The notes beneath the pieces were generated by a model. The model was not told the origin of the DNA. It did not search any database and saw only the letters and a list, made by a program, of their open reading frames with translations. A stretch of 15,541 nt of DNA, taken from an uncultured Propionibacteriaceae bacterium (GTDB lineage Bacteria; Actinomycetota; Actinomycetes; Propionibacteriales; Propionibacteriaceae). The DNA lies in assembly GCA_947038745.1 (NCBI GenBank), contig CAMQXE010000004.1:1-15541 (forward strand). Reading direction: 5' to 3'. How positions within the stretch are numbered: the first letter of the stretch is position 1; every line of letters starts with the position of its first letter. Shown piece after piece: positions 14,581 to 15,541 of this stretch. The translations under genes and the position numbers were made by a program.

Positions 14581-15541
14581 TTATGGGCACGCCGAAATCG
14601 ACGCATATCGCGCAAGAGCTGCTTCTGCCTGCTGTTGAGCTGGCAATGCTGCCTGCCTTGGCTCAAGAGCGACTACTGCTGGGCCAAGTCGAAGCAATAA
14701 TGCTGCTAACCAATCTGGCGAAGTTACCCCCAGCCGAACCGTATCTGGGGTTGTTTCGAGGACAGGGAAGTATTCGCCAATCCAGCGGGCTGCCGGCGTA
14801 ATCGTCAGCGTCACTTCTGCTGTTGTCGTTAATGTTTGCGCCCAAGATAATGGCTCAATTGCTGGAATCTCCCGTTCGCTATTGCGCCGCTCCAACACAG
14901 TCGCTACCGCGATACGATCCAATCGGTAATACCGCCAATCATCACGATCCAACGAATACGCTTGGAGATAGTGATATCCATCTCTGACGAACGTCCGGGC
15001 TGGCTCGACGATCGGGGTCGTTGTACGCTGCTGTCCGTCGAAAGTGAGCTGCAACTGGCATGACTTTTCGATTGCGGCAGTTACCTGATCGCGGACCTCC
15101 TGCGAGCCTCCCGCAGCGATAACTGCTCCTGCTCTTAAGGCACGGTCGCCTAATGCTTCCTGTAACTTTTCCCGAGCACCAGCTAACCCGTGAGCTAGCT
15201 CAGATGAAGCGATATTCTCAGCAAAATCCAATGCCAAGATCAGTGCTAATGCCTCGTCTTCAGCTAGACGTAGCGGCCGAGACAGATATTCGGCATTGCT
15301 GAGATAAACCTCTCCCCCAACTCGCATTTGACCAGAATCCTCATCGCTGCTGTCCTGGCTACATTCATCTGTTGGAACGATGGAAACTTCAATCGCATCT
15401 CCGCCGCCTTGACCAGGTAAACCGCATACCCACAAGAGATTTAGGTCTTTAAGGATCTGCGCTTCAGATGTAGCAAAATCTGCGGCGGCCTCTGCTGTAG
15501 TACGTCCTGGATGCTGCTGAAAATAGGGCACGAGGGCTAGG
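14581..15541 (-). CDS. pafC: PafC, WYL-domain transcriptional regulator, partial (start outside window)
   Basis: The frame is open to the right edge; an internal GTG at 15531 would begin VPYFQQHPGRTTAEAA, but LAL just before it fits the family, so the true start lies beyond. At least 319 residues are present. The helix-turn-helix remainder TSEAQILKDLNLLWVCGLPG matches PafC, and a WYL region (DGYHYLQAYSLDRDDWRYYRLDRI) and a C-terminal WCX-like region follow. PafB and PafC together activate DNA-damage genes in mycobacteria by sensing single-stranded DNA through the WYL domain. Its last 22 codons lie in the repeat copy at the island edge, and its tail ISACP was supplied by the insertion; the old tail sits 4.5 kb away. 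It converges on the permease with 12 nt between stops and no terminator. Confidence 0.9.
   Translation of the reverse strand, partial: LALVPYFQQHPGRTTAEAAADFATSEAQILKDLNLLWVCGLPGQGGGDAIEVSIVPTDECSQDSSDEDSGQMRVGGEVYLSNAEYLSRPLRLAEDEALALILALDFAENIASSELAHGLAGAREKLQEALGDRALRAGAVIAAGGSQEVRDQVTAAIEKSCQLQLTFDGQQRTTTPIVEPARTFVRDGYHYLQAYSLDRDDWRYYRLDRIAVATVLERRNSEREIPAIEPLSWAQTLTTTAEVTLTITPAARWIGEYFPVLETTPDTVRLGVTSPDWLAALLLRLGPAVVALEPRQAALPAQQQAEAALARYASISACP
14599..14643. repeat. 45-bp direct repeat, copy inside present pafC (island boundary, att-like)
   Basis: Direct-repeat partner of 10132-10176, 43/45 identical. It codes for PAQQQAEAALARYAS near the end of pafC. Sequence on the island side of the repeat (14569-14598) shows no similarity to the pafC remnant beside tatA. 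Confidence 0.88.

Larger units (their letters stand above)
10132..14643. mobile_element. Candidate genomic island integrated into the 3' end of pafC
   Basis: A 4.5-kb segment on the opposite strand separates pafC from tatA, which adjoin in other actinobacteria. A 45-bp direct repeat derived from the pafC 3' end flanks it. Pattern and effect fit integration with reconstitution of the target gene: present pafC ends in the far copy with a new tail (ISACP), while the old tail stays by tatA. No integrase, transposase or terminal inverted repeat is visible. It could be a non-autonomous element, the remains of one, or a product of homologous or illegitimate recombination. Its cargo is one operon of five genes. 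Confidence 0.55.

Noticed and set aside
10132..14643. Insertion sequence or composite transposon
   Set aside because: No transposase gene, terminal inverted repeats or short target duplication; the flanking repeats are gene-end sequence.
1..15541. tRNA, rRNA, CRISPR array or riboswitch
   Set aside because: I saw no cloverleaf, no regularly spaced repeats and no familiar riboswitch core; gaps between genes are short.

Overview
The window comes from an actinobacterium. The markers are a pafC–tatA–tatC–dagK–helY cluster (the mycobacterial pafB-pafC-tatA-tatC-helY order), a HelY-type SKI2 helicase and WYL-domain PafC. The base composition looks only moderately GC-rich by eye (not counted), which would suit a lower-GC lineage such as the Actinomycetaceae; that placement is inference.

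Left part (1–5165), all on the minus strand. cstA and its small partner ybdD (4-nt overlap) form a pyruvate/peptide-type carbon-starvation uptake unit. A 16-bp hairpin follows, then tldD and the start-side part of tldE/pmbA, the two subunits of the TldD/E metalloprotease. The 165-bp gap upstream of cstA holds a CRP/GlxR-like box and a 12-bp palindrome.

Middle part (5166–10068), minus strand. tatA, tatC, dagK (YegS-like lipid kinase) and helY form a tight operon; tatC/dagK and dagK/helY share ATGA overlaps.

Right part (10123–14643). In related genomes pafC lies directly upstream of tatA. Here about 4.5 kb on the opposite strand sits between them, and a 45-bp direct repeat (43/45 identical) of the pafC 3' end flanks it. 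The copy next to tatA is an orphan pafC tail with its own stop codon. The copy at the far end is the functional end of present-day pafC. This looks like integration of an island into the 3' end of pafC that rebuilt the gene. No integrase or transposase is visible.

The island carries one plus-strand gene set. First comes a small secreted beta/gamma-crystallin-like protein (peptidase inhibitor I36-like) with its own promoter and operator-like inverted repeat. After a perfect 16-bp hairpin come a lipoprotein, a membrane adaptor with a peptidoglycan-binding domain, a MacB-type ATPase and a MacB/FtsX-type permease. The permease is split by an apparent +1 frameshift at a run of five A. The layout suggests a dedicated cell-envelope export or self-protection system built around the small secreted protein, possibly a bacteriocin-like or inhibitor system. 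That function is inference.

The window ends inside pafC (14581–15541, minus strand), whose start lies beyond the edge.
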